From an uncultured Collinsella sp. (GTDB lineage Bacteria > Actinomycetota > Coriobacteriia > Coriobacteriales > Coriobacteriaceae): DNA of 43,384 nt. Where the stretch lies: NCBI GenBank assembly GCA_958453935.1, contig CAUDZT010000009.1:1-43384 (forward strand), read 5' to 3'. The notes under the pieces were generated by a model that was not told where the DNA came from, ran no database searches, and saw nothing but the letters and a program-made list of their open reading frames with translations. Shown here piece by piece: positions 41,945-43,384 of the stretch (position 1 is the first letter of the stretch; every line of letters starts with the position of its first letter). A program made the position numbers and the translations under genes.

Positions 41945-43375
41945 TTATTTGCCCTTGGGCTTGCTGGCGTAGAACTTCTTCTTTTTGGGCTTGCCGGCGG
42001 GGGAGGGCTTGCCGTCGCCGCGCGGCCCTCGGTTGCCGGCCTGCGCGTGCGCGGGTGCTGCTGCGCGAGGCTTGCGGGCCTCGGGGTTGCGTAGTTCCTC
42101 GACGCGCTCAGCAATTTCCTCGGCGCTAAAGCCGACCTCGGCCATGGCGTCCTCGATGGGCAGGCGGCGCACGATGTAGCAGTGGTGCACCTTCTGGTTG
42201 CGCGCGAAATCCTCGGGGATGGTCTGCTCCGTAATGTCCTCCAGCACCACGCCTGCGCGCGCAAGCTTGCGCGTCTCGGGGCGGAAACCGCGCAGGTTGC
42301 AGCTAAAGATGGCATGGCCGCCCTGCGCGAGCAGGCGCGATACGCCGGCCAAAAGCTCAACATGGTCGCGCTGAACATCCCAGGTGCGACGGCCCATCTT
42401 GGACGAGTTCGAGAACGTGGGCGGGTCGACAAAGATCAGGTCCCAGCGGTTGCGCGTCTGGCGCTGGTCGCGAATCCAGGCGAGCACGTCGTCGCGCACA
42501 AAATGATGCTGAGGCCCCACAAAGCCGTTCTGGCGCATGTTGCGCTCGGCCCAGTCCAGATAGGTGTTGGAGAGGTCGACCGTCACGGTCTCCTCGACGC
42601 CGCTGTCTGCCGCATAGCAGGTGGCAGTGCCGGTGTAGGCAAACAGGTTGAGGAAGCGGCGCGCCTGCTTGGCGTGCTCGCGCACTAGGTTGCGGGTGAC
42701 GCGGTGGTCCAGGAAGATGCCCACATCCAGATAGTCGTCAAAGTTGACGGCAAAGGTAAGGCCGCCCTCCTCGATGAGCGGCAGGCGACGGCGCGCGATG
42801 TTGGCGCGCTCGCCCGGGCCGCCCTTGCCGGCGCCCTGCTTGCCGTACTGCGAGCCGCCGCGCGAACGCATGCGGGCCTTGGCATGCACATGCTCGGCTG
42901 GGACATCCAGGATGCGCGGTGCGATGGCCAAGATGTCGAGCATACGGGCCTGGGCCAGCGCCGGGTCGATGGTCTTGGGCGCCGCGTATTCGGCGATGAC
43001 GAGCCAGCGGCCTGGAGTCTGTGGGCAACCCTCGTACAGGTCGATGGCGGCGGAGTAGTCGGGCAGGTCGGCATCGTAGACGCGGTAGCAGCTCACGCCC
43101 TCGCGCTTGGCCCACTTGCGGCGCAGACGGGCGTTCTTGCGCAGGCGGTTGGCGAACTGCTCGGATTCGGGGATGAGCACGGGCAGCGGCTTGCCGTCGC
43201 CCAGGTCGAGCGTGGCAGCGGGCTCGGGCATGGCAGAAGCTGCGGCCTCATCGTTGACTTCGTTGGCATCCGCAACCTCGGCCTCGGCATCCGCGCTGGT
43301 CGCAGCCTCAAACGCTGCGGCGGCGTGGTCGAGCGAGGGCCAAACCTCGATAGTCGCCTCTTCGTTGTTGGGCAT
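41945..43375 (-). CDS. Class I SAM-dependent 23S rRNA methyltransferase, RlmK/RlmL C-terminal type
   Basis: This 476-residue protein has an acidic, Ala-rich extension of about 65 residues, then the RlmK-like region. FANRLRKNARLRRKWAKREGVSCYRVYDADLPDYSAAIDLYEG is the typical start. FAVNFDDYLDVGIFLDHRVTRNLVREHAKQARRFLNLFAYTGTATCYAA contains the SAM-binding motif I, with VDLSNTYLDWAERN next. WDLIFVDPPTFSNSSKMGRRTWDVQRDH contains the catalytic DPPT motif. E. coli RlmK makes m7G2069 in 23S rRNA and is fused to RlmL; here the THUMP-RlmL half is absent. The tail is basic and low-complexity (KPKKKKFYASKPKGK). The ATG at 43375 lies near the window edge, so a longer N-terminus cannot be excluded. Confidence 0.88.
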   Translation of the reverse strand: MPNNEEATIEVWPSLDHAAAAFEAATSADAEAEVADANEVNDEAAASAMPEPAATLDLGDGKPLPVLIPESEQFANRLRKNARLRRKWAKREGVSCYRVYDADLPDYSAAIDLYEGCPQTPGRWLVIAEYAAPKTIDPALAQARMLDILAIAPRILDVPAEHVHAKARMRSRGGSQYGKQGAGKGGPGERANIARRRLPLIEEGGLTFAVNFDDYLDVGIFLDHRVTRNLVREHAKQARRFLNLFAYTGTATCYAADSGVEETVTVDLSNTYLDWAERNMRQNGFVGPQHHFVRDDVLAWIRDQRQTRNRWDLIFVDPPTFSNSSKMGRRTWDVQRDHVELLAGVSRLLAQGGHAIFSCNLRGFRPETRKLARAGVVLEDITEQTIPEDFARNQKVHHCYIVRRLPIEDAMAEVGFSAEEIAERVEELRNPEARKPRAAAPAHAQAGNRGPRGDGKPSPAGKPKKKKFYASKPKGK

Positions 43376-43384
43376 GACGGCAAT

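Overview
The window reads as chromosomal DNA of a high-GC Gram-positive anaerobe. The gene families, LAXTG-type sorting signals, SipW-type secretion, dense GC-rich coding and many intergenic palindromes fit the Coriobacteriia, most likely Collinsella. That assignment is inference from family resemblance and gene style; no search was run. About 27 protein genes, one tRNA-Ser, the signal recognition particle RNA and an unusually rich set of intergenic repeats are visible.

Left part (1-12.9 kb): a YeiH-type exporter, a degenerate enhancer-binding-like regulator, a one-pass membrane protein, a nitroreductase and a small unknown protein. Next comes an operon of a MarR regulator with a heterodimeric ABC exporter (4.5-8.8 kb), then serine acetyltransferase, a DedA protein, a branched-chain aminotransferase and LemA.

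Middle (13-24 kb): a TetR regulator, tRNA-Ser(UGA), a fusion of a TadA-like tRNA adenosine deaminase with glycerate kinase, a cluster of three palindromic elements, and the SRP RNA. A LAXTG-anchored coiled-coil surface protein follows; its signal peptide is out of frame across a run of nine C, suggesting phase variation. Then come a second heterodimeric ABC exporter, an AAA ATPase of the DUF4143 class preceded by an exact 23-bp-period repeat array, and a flavodoxin-like protein.

Right-centre (24.4-33.2 kb) is the most distinctive region: an apparent surface-fibre locus. It holds a SipW-type signal peptidase, three proteins with SipW-cognate-type N-termini, an 1825-residue adhesin with beta-helix-like and InlB-like repeat regions, and a LAXTG wall-anchored protein. 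A run of ten G lies upstream. Two direct copies of a ~266-bp intergenic repeat bracket the locus. Next to the right copy sit two inverted relatives of a nested hairpin whose unpaired parts are conserved while its stems covary.

Right end (33.8-43.4 kb): a lipoteichoic-acid-synthase-like membrane sulfatase, a second nitroreductase, a Kup potassium transporter followed by a KdpD/KdpE-like two-component pair without kdpFABC, and an RlmK-type rRNA methyltransferase.
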